Source of the DNA: an uncultured Bacilli bacterium
GTDB taxonomy: Bacteria; Bacillota_I; Bacilli_A; RF39; UBA660
Direction: 5' to 3'
Assembly (NCBI GenBank): GCA_947584105.1
Contig: CANPWK010000051.1
Location: 1-7,762 of the forward strand
Length of the DNA stretch: 7,762 nt
This document shows, one piece after another, positions 1-5,902 of this stretch. The notes under the pieces are model-generated. The model saw only the letters and a list, made by a program, of their open reading frames with translations. It was not told where the DNA came from and did not search any database. Position numbers and translations under genes: made by a program. Each line of letters starts with the position of its first letter. Positions within the stretch are counted from its first letter, which is position 1.

Positions 1-207
1 TTTTTTAAACTTATGACCGATGAAGAAGAAAATGAGATGTTAAAAAATACTTATATTCATTATGGTTATAAAGATGGTATTGAAGATAGGAACAAAGAAA
101 TCGCTTTAAATATGTTAAAAGATGATGTAGATATAGAAATTATTTCTAAATACACAAATCTATCAACTGCAGAAATTAAAAATTTAAAAAACAGTTTGCA
201 AGACTAA
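1..207 (+). CDS. C-terminal fragment of Rpn/PD-(D/E)XK family transposase-like nuclease (5' partial)
   Basis: The frame is open from the left edge of the window (in frame from base 1, with no stop before the first ATG at 13), so the visible part is most likely the 3' end of a longer gene ending at TAA 205-207. The fragment has an acidic DEEE segment, then a charged GYKDGIEDRNKEIA stretch, then a tail of the form IALNMLKDDVDIEIISKYTN followed by LSTAEIKNLK. From family knowledge, this order (charged spacer, then a small helix-turn-helix-like 'LL..G.di..Is..TgLs..EI..L' tail) is typical of the C-terminus of Rpn recombination-promoting nucleases/putative transposases. The catalytic PD-(D/E)XK domain would lie outside the window, so nuclease activity cannot be judged. 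It is convergent with ftsZ and shares its terminator. If translation did start at ATG 13 it would be a 64-residue orphan tail, which would suggest a decayed copy; no clear ribosome site is visible because the window begins too close. Confidence 0.62.
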   Translation, partial: FFKLMTDEEENEMLKNTYIHYGYKDGIEDRNKEIALNMLKDDVDIEIISKYTNLSTAEIKNLKNSLQD

Positions 208-223
208 TTACAAACTGTTTTTT
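186..223. terminator. Bidirectional Rho-independent terminator between ftsZ and the convergent Rpn-like gene
   Basis: A 13-bp perfect inverted repeat: the left arm is 186-198 (A-tract then CAGTTTG), the loop is 199-210, and the right arm is 211-223 (CAAACTG then T-tract). Read on the plus strand it ends in a run of T. Read on the minus strand the A-tract of the left arm becomes the T-run, so it can terminate both converging genes. The stop codon of the plus-strand gene (205-207) lies in the loop, so the end of that ORF encodes the left arm. The ftsZ stop is at 246-248, about 20 bp from the stem. The stem has few G:C pairs, as expected in an AT-rich genome. Confidence 0.82.
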
Positions 224-245
224 TATAATTTCTAAAATATTTTTA

Positions 246-1382
246 TTAAAAACTGCCTCTTTTTCTTAAGAATGATGGAATAATATCATCATCACTATCA
301 TCATCATCATTATTAGACATAGAAGTATTTATATTAGAAATACTCTGCCTTAAAGAATCCACTCTAGAAGGTGTTTTATTTACATTTAATGTTTCATTTT
401 CTTTTGCTGGATATGAATGATATAAAGGCTCTTTTTTATCCTCAAAACCGGTTGCGATTACAGTAACAATAATCTCATCATTTAAATTTTCATTAATAAC
501 AGCACCAAATATTGTATTAATATCAGTATTAGCACTAGTTCGAACAATTTCCACAGCTTCTTCAGCTTCAAACAAGGTTAATGAGTTTCCACCAGTAATA
601 TTAATAATGGCATCTGTTGCACCATCAATCGTAGTTTCTAGTAATGGACTTGCTACCGCTGCTTTAGCTGCATCAATAGCTCTATTTTCACCAACTCCAA
701 TTCCAATACCAATTAAAGCGCTACCACGTTTTTCCATAACAGTCTTAACATCAGCAAAATCCAAATTAATTAAACCTGCTACTGCAATTAAATCAGAAAT
801 TGATTGAACACCGCGTCTTAATACATTATCAACCTCTTTAAATGATTCTAACAAAGGAGTTGACTTATCAATAATTTCTCTTAATTTATCATTTGGAATA
901 ACAATTAGTGTATCTACATTCTTCTTTAATTCTTCAATACCAACTAATGCTTGTTCCATACGTCTTTTGCCCTCAAAAGAGAAAGGTTTAGTAACTATAC
1001 CAACAGTAAGAGCTCCAAGTTCTTGAGCAATTGATGCAATAACAGGTGCAGCTCCCGTTCCAGTTCCACCACCCATTCCACAAGTGATAAAAACCATGTC
1101 GGCTCCCTTTAATGCTTCTTCTATTTCTTTTTTACTTTCTAAAGCAGCCTCTCTTCCAATTTCAGGTTTAGCCCCTGCTCCTCTACCTCCAGTTAAGCTT
1201 TGACCAATTTGTATTTTTGTTGGAGCATTAGAACAATTTAATACCTGTAAATCAGTATTAGCAACTATAAATTCTACACCTTTAACACCAGTTTCAATCA
1301 TTCGGTTAACAGCGTTACCTCCGCCACCACCGATTCCTATTACTTTTATTTTCGCAATTTGATCCATTTCTAATCCAAACAT
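246..1382 (-). CDS. ftsZ: Cell division protein FtsZ
   Basis: Bacterial tubulin homologue: a GTPase that polymerises at mid-cell to form the Z ring and recruit the divisome. The 378-residue protein is of normal family length. The nucleotide-binding N-terminal loop GIGGGGGNAVNRM is at residues 16-28, the tubulin signature GGGTGTGAAP at 104-113, the PFxFEGKRR segment at 133-141, and the catalytic T7 loop NLDFAD at 206-211. A variable linker then leads to an acidic run (359-366) and the conserved C-terminal peptide IIPSFLRKR, the docking site for FtsA and other anchors. The start is supported by an excellent Shine-Dalgarno GGGAGG (1389-1394) 6 bases from the ATG. The ftsA stop TAG (1394-1396) overlaps that site, implying translational coupling with ftsA. 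It is the last gene of its unit and ends at the bidirectional terminator. All motifs needed for GTP binding and hydrolysis are intact. Confidence 0.98.
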   Translation of the reverse strand: MFGLEMDQIAKIKVIGIGGGGGNAVNRMIETGVKGVEFIVANTDLQVLNCSNAPTKIQIGQSLTGGRGAGAKPEIGREAALESKKEIEEALKGADMVFITCGMGGGTGTGAAPVIASIAQELGALTVGIVTKPFSFEGKRRMEQALVGIEELKKNVDTLIVIPNDKLREIIDKSTPLLESFKEVDNVLRRGVQSISDLIAVAGLINLDFADVKTVMEKRGSALIGIGIGVGENRAIDAAKAAVASPLLETTIDGATDAIINITGGNSLTLFEAEEAVEIVRTSANTDINTIFGAVINENLNDEIIVTVIATGFEDKKEPLYHSYPAKENETLNVNKTPSRVDSLRQSISNINTSMSNNDDDDSDDDIIPSFLRKRGSF

Positions 1383-1388
1383 ATAAAT

Positions 1389-1396
1389 CCTCCCTA
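1389..1396 (-). promoter_or_regulatory. ftsZ Shine-Dalgarno fused to ftsA stop codon
   Basis: On the minus strand the junction reads TAGGGAGGATTTATATG: the ftsA stop TAG shares its last G with the GGGAGG ribosome site of ftsZ. Ribosomes finishing ftsA would therefore stop on the ftsZ initiation site, which supports coupled translation and fixes the ftsZ start at 1382 rather than the internal ATG five codons later. Confidence 0.85.
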
Positions 1397-2632
1397 ATCA
1401 CTAAAGAAATATCCAAATATTTTTCCTAACATTGAATCCGGTGTATTTATATTATTATTAACTGAAGATATAACTTCTGCCTCACCATCATCTATCATTG
1501 TATAATTTTTTCCTTTTAATTTTAATTTACTAATAAAATAAACTATATTACCTACACAAGAAGAATACTTGTTATTTCTAACACCAATCATCTTCATTGT
1601 GCCTATATTAACATCTTTACCAAATATGTCACTAGCTTTATATTCAAAAGCTGCCATGTTAGACATACCTCCTGTAATAATAATATAATCTATTTTTTTA
1701 CTTGTCAAGCTATTTAATTCATTTTTTGCTAGTTCCAAAATTTCTTGAAGACGTTCATCTACTATTTCACTAATCTCATATTGATTTATTTTAAGCAATT
1801 CACCATTTTGATTTTCACATTCCATACTTTCATTTGATGAAGCATGTGATTTACTGGCTAAAGCATATTTGTATTTTAATTTAGAAGAATTATCCGTATC
1901 AATTTTATATTTATACGAAATATCTTGATCAATATTTTTTCCACCAACATTTAAAACAGAACTTTTAACAACTACATCTTGATTACAAATAGATACAGTT
2001 GTCGTATCATAACCAATATTAATTATAGCTGCTAATTTTTCTGAAAAATTTTTATTTTTAAAAGCATATAAATCGCCAATATTATTTAAAGATATATCAA
2101 CAACTTCAACACCTATTTTTTCAAGCAATCCCACAACTGAATATACATTTTTCTTAGGTACAGTAACCAAAACTGATCTAGAAGTTAATTTAGAACCATT
2201 TAAACCTACTGGATCTTTTACTACTACCTGATCATTTATTTTAAAATCAATTGGTAATACTGTAACCATTTCTCGACCATTTATAGCTTTAGTCTTGATA
2301 GCTTCTTCTAATGATTTCATTACATCATTAGCACTAATAGTTAAATTACTATCTAAGGCTATTGAGGCTTTTACTATATTATATTCAGCTAAATAACTAG
2401 GAACAGATGCAATAACCTTATTTATTTTAATTCCAATCATTTCTTCGATTTCATTAAAAGCTTGTTTGACCGTAATACTAGCAAGATCAAAATCATTAAT
2501 CAAACCTCTTTTAATCCCTTTTGATTTATAAGAAGAAGCCGCTAATAAATTTAATTTGTTTTGATATAATTCACATACAGCAATTTTTATTGTATCAGAA
2601 CCTATATCTAAACTAGTATAAATATGCCTCAT
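1394..2632 (-). CDS. ftsA: Cell division protein FtsA
   Basis: Actin-like ATPase that tethers FtsZ filaments to the cytoplasmic membrane and helps recruit later divisome proteins. It has 412 residues, close to the usual length. The N-terminal phosphate-1 motif SLDIGSDTIKIAV starts at residue 7; the SHS2/1C region follows with IGIKINKVIASVPSYL; a second phosphate-binding segment reads AAIINIGYDTTTVSI; and the adenosine motif is IIITGGMSNM. The protein ends with a short amphipathic stretch, MLGKIFGYFFSD, preceded by a polar linker, as expected for the membrane-targeting helix. The start ATG has GGAG 8 bases upstream. It is the first gene of an ftsA-ftsZ pair, with its own promoter candidate in the 244-bp gap after divIB. 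The second phosphate loop has IGYDTT where the usual form is DxGGGTT, a mild divergence that does not change the call. Confidence 0.96.
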   Translation of the reverse strand: MRHIYTSLDIGSDTIKIAVCELYQNKLNLLAASSYKSKGIKRGLINDFDLASITVKQAFNEIEEMIGIKINKVIASVPSYLAEYNIVKASIALDSNLTISANDVMKSLEEAIKTKAINGREMVTVLPIDFKINDQVVVKDPVGLNGSKLTSRSVLVTVPKKNVYSVVGLLEKIGVEVVDISLNNIGDLYAFKNKNFSEKLAAIINIGYDTTTVSICNQDVVVKSSVLNVGGKNIDQDISYKYKIDTDNSSKLKYKYALASKSHASSNESMECENQNGELLKINQYEISEIVDERLQEILELAKNELNSLTSKKIDYIIITGGMSNMAAFEYKASDIFGKDVNIGTMKMIGVRNNKYSSCVGNIVYFISKLKLKGKNYTMIDDGEAEVISSVNNNINTPDSMLGKIFGYFFSD

Positions 2633-2659
2633 CCAATCATCTCCTACGGTCTATACACA

Positions 2660-2688
2660 ATTATACTATATTTTTTTTAAAAAGTAAA
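2660..2688 (-). promoter_or_regulatory. Candidate sigma-A-type promoter for ftsA-ftsZ
   Basis: On the minus strand there is a perfect TATAAT (2660-2665) with TTTACT (2683-2688) 17 bases upstream as a four-of-six -35 box. Transcription would start near 2652-2653, giving a leader of about 20 nt that contains the GGAG ribosome site of ftsA. It lies in the gap after divIB. In such AT-rich DNA chance matches are common, so spacing and position carry most of the weight. A second isolated TATAAT at 2759-2764 (minus strand) lacks a convincing -35 box. Confidence 0.55.
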
Positions 2689-2708
2689 AGGAAAAATAAC
2701 ATTTAACT

Positions 2709-2731
2709 AAAAAAAGTACATTTTTAGTACC
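2709..2731 (-). terminator. Weak hairpin with T-run in the ftsA leader (possible attenuator)
   Basis: On the minus strand GGTAC-TAAAAAT-GTACT is followed directly by T residues (T-run at 2709-2715). The stem is only GTAC/GTAC plus one G-U pair (2727-2731 with 2715-2719) around a 7-nt loop. The form is that of a Rho-independent terminator, but the stem is very short. It could partly end read-through from divIB before the ftsA promoter, or mean nothing. Confidence 0.25.
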
Positions 2732-2823
2732 ATATAATCTAATAATTTTCAAATTTTTATTATACAACGCAAATATAAAAAGCATATTTTAATATACTAT
2801 AATTAAATAATCAATCGTATAAT

Positions 2824-2872
2824 CATATCCATCTATTCTTATAAAAAAATACAACCTTTTTTTATAGATATG
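2824..2872. repeat. Nested inverted repeats just after divIB
   Basis: A perfect 9-bp A/T-only inverted repeat, ATAAAAAAA (2841-2849) and TTTTTTTAT (2857-2865), surrounds a 7-nt loop. Outside it, CATATC (2824-2829) and GATATG (2867-2872) form a second 6-bp perfect pair. It starts 4 bases after the divIB stop codon (2877-2879). On the minus strand the inner right arm is a T-run, so it may act as a terminator for murG-murB-divIB, or it may protect the mRNA 3' end. The lack of G:C pairs in the inner stem makes it weak. Confidence 0.4.
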
Positions 2873-2876
2873 TATT

Positions 2877-3551
2877 TTATTTGGCAACTTCAAAATATTC
2901 TCCACTATCCAAATATAAAGTTCCTTTTTTACTTTCTAAAGTTGCCGCTATTTTATCATAATCATTTATCTTATCGAACCTATTTAAATTTATATAAACA
3001 TAAATACCATCACTCATAGTTAAATAAAATCTCTTTTTATCTACATCGTTAGGGCTATATTTAATCTCAGATATTCTATTTAAAATATCTAAATCAACAC
3101 TTCTTAAACATTTTATAAATTCATCATATATATTATCCGGCACTTCATTTATTAAAATAGGTACAGCATAGTTCTCATCAACAGTTTTTAAATCATATAA
3201 ATAAGTTTTATTTTGATAACTAAATAAAGGATAATTTTCATAAATAGTAAGATATAATTGCTTAAATAATCCTCTTTTTTTGATTTTTACTTTTCTTATA
3301 TATTTATTTTTTTCTAATTTATTTTTTAAAAAAACATAATTAGTTTTCAAAACACTTGGATATTCTTTTAACCCTGCCATTTCAATAATATCCTCATCAC
3401 TAAAAATATGATTGCCAGAAATATATATATTTGTAATTGGTGTTGTAAATATTAGTAAAAATATCGAAGTCAAAAAAACTATCAAAATTAAAAATGTCAA
3501 TATGGCTTTAGTTTTTAATTTTCTTTTTTTCTTCTTCACCTTTTTACTCAT
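2877..3551 (-). CDS. divIB: Cell division protein DivIB (FtsQ family)
   Basis: Single-pass membrane divisome protein that, in the family, forms a complex with DivIC and FtsL to control septal peptidoglycan synthesis. The 224-residue protein has a very basic cytoplasmic N-terminus (residues 1-16, lysine/arginine-rich), one transmembrane helix at about 17-40, then a POTRA domain beginning ITNIYISGNHIFSDEDII with the following KNKYIRKVKIKKR strand, and a beta domain ending near GTLYLDSGEYF. It lacks a long C-terminal tail and is shorter than the B. subtilis protein. The start ATG has AGGTGA upstream, overlapping the murB stop TAG (3559-3561), 7 bases away, which suggests coupling to murB. Placement between murB and ftsA is the usual dcw position and supports the call, which would be weaker on sequence alone because this family diverges quickly. 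Confidence 0.9.
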   Translation of the reverse strand: MSKKVKKKKRKLKTKAILTFLILIVFLTSIFLLIFTTPITNIYISGNHIFSDEDIIEMAGLKEYPSVLKTNYVFLKNKLEKNKYIRKVKIKKRGLFKQLYLTIYENYPLFSYQNKTYLYDLKTVDENYAVPILINEVPDNIYDEFIKCLRSVDLDILNRISEIKYSPNDVDKKRFYLTMSDGIYVYINLNRFDKINDYDKIAATLESKKGTLYLDSGEYFEVAK

Positions 3552-3564
3552 AATTCACCTACTT
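3549..3564 (-). repeat. murB/divIB junction: 16-nt sequence identical to the mutL start
   Basis: On the minus strand this reads AAGTAGGTGAATTATG and includes the murB stop TAG, the AGGTGA ribosome site and the divIB ATG. The same 16 bases occur at 7668-7683 at the mutL start. It fixes the divIB start and the coupled arrangement. Confidence 0.8.
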
Positions 3565-4445
3565 TACAAATTCTTGTTCTATTATCAAATCAATATTATA
3601 TTTATCCTTAATTTGTTTTTTTATTTCTAAAATTAATTTTTTAATATCATCACCACTAGCATTTCCCATATTGACAATAAAATTTGCATGTTTATTACTA
3701 ACCATTGCATCTCCAATACGTTTTCCTTTATATCCAACCTCTTCAATAAGTCTTCCTGCAAAATCATTATCAGGATTTCTAAATACACTACCAGCTGATG
3801 GATATTCCAATGGTTGAGTTTCTAATCTTCGAAGTTTCCTATCTTTAATTATTTCTAAAATTGTATCACGATCTCCTTTTCTTAAAAGAAAAGTAGCCTC
3901 TAGGCAAATATAATTCTTTGCACGTTGCAAAAATGATGAACGATAATGAAAATCTAAATCATGATTAGTTAATACTTTGACGTTTAAATTTGGATCAAGT
4001 ACTTTAACTGTCGTTGTAACATATCCCATATCCATTTTATAAGCTCCAGCATTCATGAATATAGCCCCACCTACAGTCCCAGGAATACCAGAGGCAAATT
4101 CTAAACCTGTAAGCCCTAATCTAGCAGTACGAAGTGCTAATTTCATTAATGAATAACCAGCTCCGACAGTAATATAATTATCATTAATTTCTAACTTGTT
4201 AAAATTATCTAACTTAATTAATATACCATCATATAAAGAATCTGAAAAAACTAAATTTGAGCCAAAATTTTATACTTTATATTTTTTCTTTTCAAATATC
4301 TTATTAAAGTTATTAAACCATCAATATCATCAGGAATAACTAATCCTAAAGCATTACCTCCAGCTTTATAAGTAGTATAATCTTTAAGACTAATATTAGG
4401 GATAACTTCTCCAATATTTAAATTTTCTATTTCTTCTATACACAT
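3559..4445 (-). pseudogene. murB: UDP-N-acetylenolpyruvoylglucosamine reductase MurB, disrupted by a frameshift
   Basis: MurB is the FAD- and NADPH-dependent enzyme that reduces UDP-GlcNAc-enolpyruvate to UDP-MurNAc in the cytoplasm. The reading frame is split. The first part (4445 to about 4263) encodes the N-terminal FAD domain with YTTYKAGG at residues 23-30 and reads KYKIL (to residue 61), then A-Q-I and a stop at 4251-4253. The rest, in the other frame, continues as GSNLVFSD, then GAGYSL, SGIPGTVGGAIFMNAGAY, YRSSFL, the catalytic-serine segment YPSAGSVFRNP, SNKHANFIVN and the C-terminal IEQEF with the catalytic glutamate, ending at 3559. The family normally has I-L-G-x-G-S-N here, so the lesion removes the G-x pair and shifts frame, fitting a loss of 7 nt near 4263. 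Restoring 7 nt gives 297 residues, normal for the type II family. The start ATG 4445 has AGGA within the last murG codons. Everything else looks intact and conserved, so a sequencing or assembly error is as likely as true inactivation. Confidence 0.88.
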
Positions 4446-4448
4446 AAA

Positions 4449-5522
4449 CTATTTCCTATCTATTAATTTTTTTAAATTATCATAAATAATCTTAGTACTA
4501 CTACCAACTTGCATATCTTCTAAATTTTTCTTCATTTTTAAATAATATTCCTTCGAATTTAATAATTTATCAATATTACAATTTAAAGCATCAAAAGTTA
4601 AATCCTTTTCTTCCAACATAATAGCAGCATCATTCTTAACTAAATCTAAAGCGTTTTTATATTGATGATTATTTGGAACATAAGGAGATGGTATTAATAT
4701 TGATGGAATTTTACAAGCTATAATTTCACTCAAAGTGGAAGCACCAGCTCGTGTAATTAAAATATCAACATCTGAAAATAAACTAGCTAAATTATCTATG
4801 TATGGGACAACCTTAATATTTTTAAAATTATTGCATTCCTTATAATTGTTTTTTCCAGTTATATATAAAATTTCATAATTTTTATTCTTAAATTTATTTA
4901 AATTATTCATAATAAATTGATGAACATTTTCTGCCCCTAATGAACCCATTACAATTACAATTAACTTTTTCTTTGGATCAAACCCTAAAGTTGTTTTTCT
5001 AATTTTCTTATCAGTAATTGCTTTATCACCACAAGGATTACCAGTAAATATTGTTTTATCTTTTGGGAAAAGATTTAAGGAAGATTTTAATGACACTCCA
5101 ATTAAATCTACTTTTTTAGTCAAAGCTAAGTTTGCCTTTCCTGCTACACTATTTTGCTCATGAATAAAAGTTTTATAACCTAATTTATGAGCAGTAGAGA
5201 TAACTGGATATGTAATATATCCCCCAAATCCAATGACAATATCAGGCTTAAAATCATTAATAATTTTCTTTAATTGTACTTTACTTTTAATTAAATAATA
5301 AAATGTTTTTATATTTTGCAAAATCTTTTTTCGATTAAAGCCATACATAGTGATACTTAAAAAAGGAATCCCCTCTTTTGGAACAATATCTTTTTCCATT
5401 CTATTGTGTGTACCTATATATAAAAATTCACTTTTGGGTTCCTGTCTTTTAATTTTATTAATAACTGCTAAAGCAGGATAAATATGACCACCTGTACCAC
5501 CAGCACTAACAATTACTCTCAT
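4449..5522 (-). CDS. murG: UDP-GlcNAc:undecaprenyl-PP-MurNAc-pentapeptide GlcNAc transferase MurG
   Basis: Membrane-associated GT-B glycosyltransferase that adds GlcNAc to lipid I to form lipid II on the cytoplasmic face. It has 357 residues, normal for the family. The glycine-rich loop GGTGGHIYPA is at 8-17 with the key His13, the second loop GFGGYITYP at 99-107, and the HEQN motif at 122-125. The C-terminal UDP-GlcNAc-binding domain shows MGSLGAENVH, then ITRAGASTLSE and PSILIPSPYVPNNHQ. The start has AAGGAGA ideally placed upstream (about 5531-5537) and follows a good promoter. It heads the murG-murB-divIB unit; the murG stop (4449-4451) is 3 bases before the murB ATG, so the two are likely translated together. 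Confidence 0.97.
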   Translation of the reverse strand: MRVIVSAGGTGGHIYPALAVINKIKRQEPKSEFLYIGTHNRMEKDIVPKEGIPFLSITMYGFNRKKILQNIKTFYYLIKSKVQLKKIINDFKPDIVIGFGGYITYPVISTAHKLGYKTFIHEQNSVAGKANLALTKKVDLIGVSLKSSLNLFPKDKTIFTGNPCGDKAITDKKIRKTTLGFDPKKKLIVIVMGSLGAENVHQFIMNNLNKFKNKNYEILYITGKNNYKECNNFKNIKVVPYIDNLASLFSDVDILITRAGASTLSEIIACKIPSILIPSPYVPNNHQYKNALDLVKNDAAIMLEEKDLTFDALNCNIDKLLNSKEYYLKMKKNLEDMQVGSSTKIIYDNLKKLIDRK

Positions 5523-5571
5523 AAAAAATCTCCTTATATTTTGATAGTAAAAACTTTTAGTTTACTGTTTT

Positions 5572-5599
5572 ATTATATCACAATTATGAGTAATTTCAA
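5572..5599 (-). promoter_or_regulatory. Strong promoter for murG-murB-divIB
   Basis: On the minus strand TTGAAA (5594-5599; five of six to consensus) is followed after 16 bases by a perfect TATAAT (5572-5577), which is preceded by TGA, giving an extended -10 (TGATATAAT). Transcription would start near 5565, with a leader of about 43 nt before the murG ATG containing its ribosome site. This is the best promoter match I found in the window. Confidence 0.75.
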
Positions 5600-5617
5600 C
5601 TATAATAATATTACTCA
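5587..5617. repeat. 8-bp inverted repeat around the murG -35 box (possible operator)
   Basis: TGAGTAAT (5587-5594) and ATTACTCA (5610-5617) are perfect inverted copies separated by 15 bp. The centre-to-centre spacing is 23 bp, about two helical turns, and the -35 hexamer (5594-5599) starts at the inner edge of one arm. There is no T-run after it on the minus strand, so it is a poor terminator for the upstream DUF1294 gene and fits better as a site for a dimeric DNA-binding protein. No regulator is encoded nearby. Confidence 0.4.
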
Positions 5618-5632
5618 AATTACTAATAATAA

Positions 5633-5902
5633 TTATTTTACTAATACATAATATATTAAACATGTCCAAATAATTACAAATAAAGGAACAATTATAGTAA
5701 ATTTTCTTTTTTTAGTCTTATGATTAAATAAATACATACCAAGTAAAAAAAGATAACATCCACCCATAAAATTTAATATGAAAAGTGTTTTTTCAGCAAT
5801 TCTATTTTTATGTTTAATAGCTCTTTTTTTATCTATATAACACATACAAATAGCAACTAAATTAACTAATATTAAATAATAAACTAATATTTTAAAAACC
5901 AC
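5633..5902 (-). CDS. Small DUF1294 family membrane protein
   Basis: An 89-residue integral membrane protein of unknown function. Three hydrophobic segments lie at about 4-22, 39-59 and 69-87. Between the first two is YIDKKRA (22-28) and RIAE (34-37); a glycine pair (47-48) lies in the second; and HKTKKRKF (61-68) precedes the third. From family knowledge, the D-K-x-x-A, R-I-x-E, G-G and H-K-T-x-K pattern is that of DUF1294. Translation appears to begin at GTG 5900-5902, overlapping the last codons of mutL by 11 bp. An in-frame TAG lies 8 codons upstream and no other start codon lies between, while the next ATG would remove the first helix. The ribosome site is weak (AAAAGAA), so expression probably depends on coupling with mutL. 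No link between DUF1294 and mismatch repair is known to me. Confidence 0.85.
   Translation of the reverse strand: MVFKILVYYLILVNLVAICMCYIDKKRAIKHKNRIAEKTLFILNFMGGCYLFLLGMYLFNHKTKKRKFTIIVPLFVIIWTCLIYYVLVK

Noticed and set aside
607..807. Plus-strand open frame of 66 codons inside ftsZ
   Set aside because: Antisense to a highly conserved part of ftsZ, with no ribosome site and no recognisable product; a shadow frame.
2733..2738. TATAAT on the plus strand in the divIB-ftsA gap
   Set aside because: It would drive transcription antisense to divIB with no gene downstream; expected by chance in such AT-rich DNA.
3412..3630. Plus-strand hydrophobic 72-codon frame across the divIB start
   Set aside because: It is the antisense of lysine-rich and AT-rich codons (AAA/TTT) and so reads as Phe/Leu/Ile; no ribosome site, and it overlaps two genes.
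4251..4285. Programmed -1 ribosomal frameshift in murB
   Set aside because: No X-XXY-YYZ slippery heptamer in the right phase was found, and a simple -1 shift would still give a protein lacking the G-x pair of the GxGSN motif; a deletion or sequence error explains it better.
5523..5571. AGTAAA/TTTACT pairing in the murG leader as a regulatory hairpin
   Set aside because: Only 6 A/T-rich pairs around a short loop; too weak to separate from background.
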